In this document: positions 6,612-6,722 of the stretch, piece after piece
Position numbering within the stretch: the first letter of the stretch is position 1
How the letters are laid out: each line of letters opens with the position of its first letter
Assembly: GCA_018608925.1 (NCBI GenBank)
Contig: JABAYQ010000087.1
Span: forward strand, 5,224-11,945
Length of the DNA stretch: 6,722 nucleotides
Reading direction: 5' to 3'
From: Cryomorphaceae bacterium
GTDB lineage: Bacteria; Bacteroidota; Bacteroidia; Flavobacteriales; UBA7312
Made by a program: the position numbers and the translations under genes
Notes under the pieces: model-generated
What the model saw: the letters and a program-made list of their open reading frames with translations, nothing else
Told to the model about the DNA's origin: nothing
Database searches by the model: none

Positions 6612-6619
6612 CAAAGGTA
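6612..6619 (-). promoter_or_regulatory. Likely -7 promoter element (TACCTTTG) for nadE
   Basis: Read on the minus strand, TACCTTTG matches TAnnTTTG exactly and is followed by seven bases and then the nadE ATG. This mirrors the mrp promoter placement and would give a leaderless or very short leader. No clear -33 TTTG/TTG is seen about 20 nt further upstream on the minus strand, so strength and use are uncertain. A second minus-strand match, TATCTTTG at 6712-6705, lies about 100 nt upstream of the start and could be an alternative promoter. Confidence 0.45.
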
Positions 6620-6624
6620 ATAAA

Positions 6625-6676
6625 TTGTAGTTTTATCGGGTGAAAAATTACATATTAATAAGTGTTGTAGTTTTAT
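6625..6676. repeat. 12-bp direct repeat (TTGTAGTTTTAT) upstream of nadE
   Basis: TTGTAGTTTTAT occurs at 6625-6636 and again at 6665-6676, 40 bp start to start, or roughly four helical turns. The pair lies 20-72 nt upstream of the nadE start, straddling the region where the promoter's upstream part would be. It could be a pair of regulator-binding sites, but in A+T-rich non-coding DNA it may equally be chance. The remainder of 6605-6722 has no coding sequence or RNA gene that I can recognise. Confidence 0.4.
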
Positions 6677-6722
6677 GTTTTTGTGGCTGTAAATTTGATC
6701 AGTCCAAAGATATAGTCTATCC

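Noticed and set aside
1..6722. Undescribed defence, mobile or toxin system
   Set aside because: Every gene belongs to a recognisable housekeeping or envelope family; no transposase, integrase, tRNA-flanked insertion, CRISPR repeat or unassigned gene is present.

Overview
The window looks like ordinary chromosomal core sequence from a Bacteroidota bacterium, most likely a member of the Flavobacteriia or a close relative. The reasons are the A+T-rich composition, start regions with A-rich leaders and no obvious Shine-Dalgarno, TAnnTTTG-type -7 promoter elements close to several starts, a Bacteroidota-style glycosyltransferase N-terminus, an Mrp without the usual C-terminal CxxC, and the two-subunit (gamma-alpha fused plus beta) 2-oxoacid:ferredoxin oxidoreductase. 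The lineage call is inference from protein character, not from a marker-gene search.

Layout. Bases 1-539 hold the 5' part of a minus-strand MurG-like glycosyltransferase that runs off the left edge. From 588 to 5831 all genes lie on the plus strand: trmB (tRNA m7G46 methyltransferase, TTG start), an alkyltransferase-like protein (O6-alkylguanine family with the reactive Cys replaced by Ala) overlapping trmB by 11 nt, then a tight cluster of mrp (Fe-S carrier ATPase), a NifU C-terminal-domain protein, korA and korB. A -7-like element lies 5 nt before the mrp start, so this cluster probably has its own promoter. On the minus strand, nadE (NAD+ synthase, 5834-6604) converges on korB with only 2 nt between the stops. 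The last 118 nt (6605-6722) are non-coding as far as can be seen and hold a promoter-like element and a 12-bp direct repeat.

How the genes fit together. mrp and nfu encode Fe-S cluster carrier or delivery proteins, and korAB encode an enzyme whose beta subunit carries a [4Fe-4S] cluster and TPP. Their back-to-back arrangement (gaps of 3 nt, 0 nt and an 11-nt overlap) suggests co-expression of the cofactor delivery proteins with a client.

The most notable feature is a break in korB. The reading frame shifts at about 5408, so the TPP-binding N-terminal part and the C-terminal part lie in different frames. The first frame stops exactly over the codon for the expected fourth Fe-S ligand cysteine. 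The data fit a loss of about 5 nt (or an equivalent net shift), or a sequence/assembly error. I found no mobile element, CRISPR array, RNA gene or unknown defence-type system in this window.
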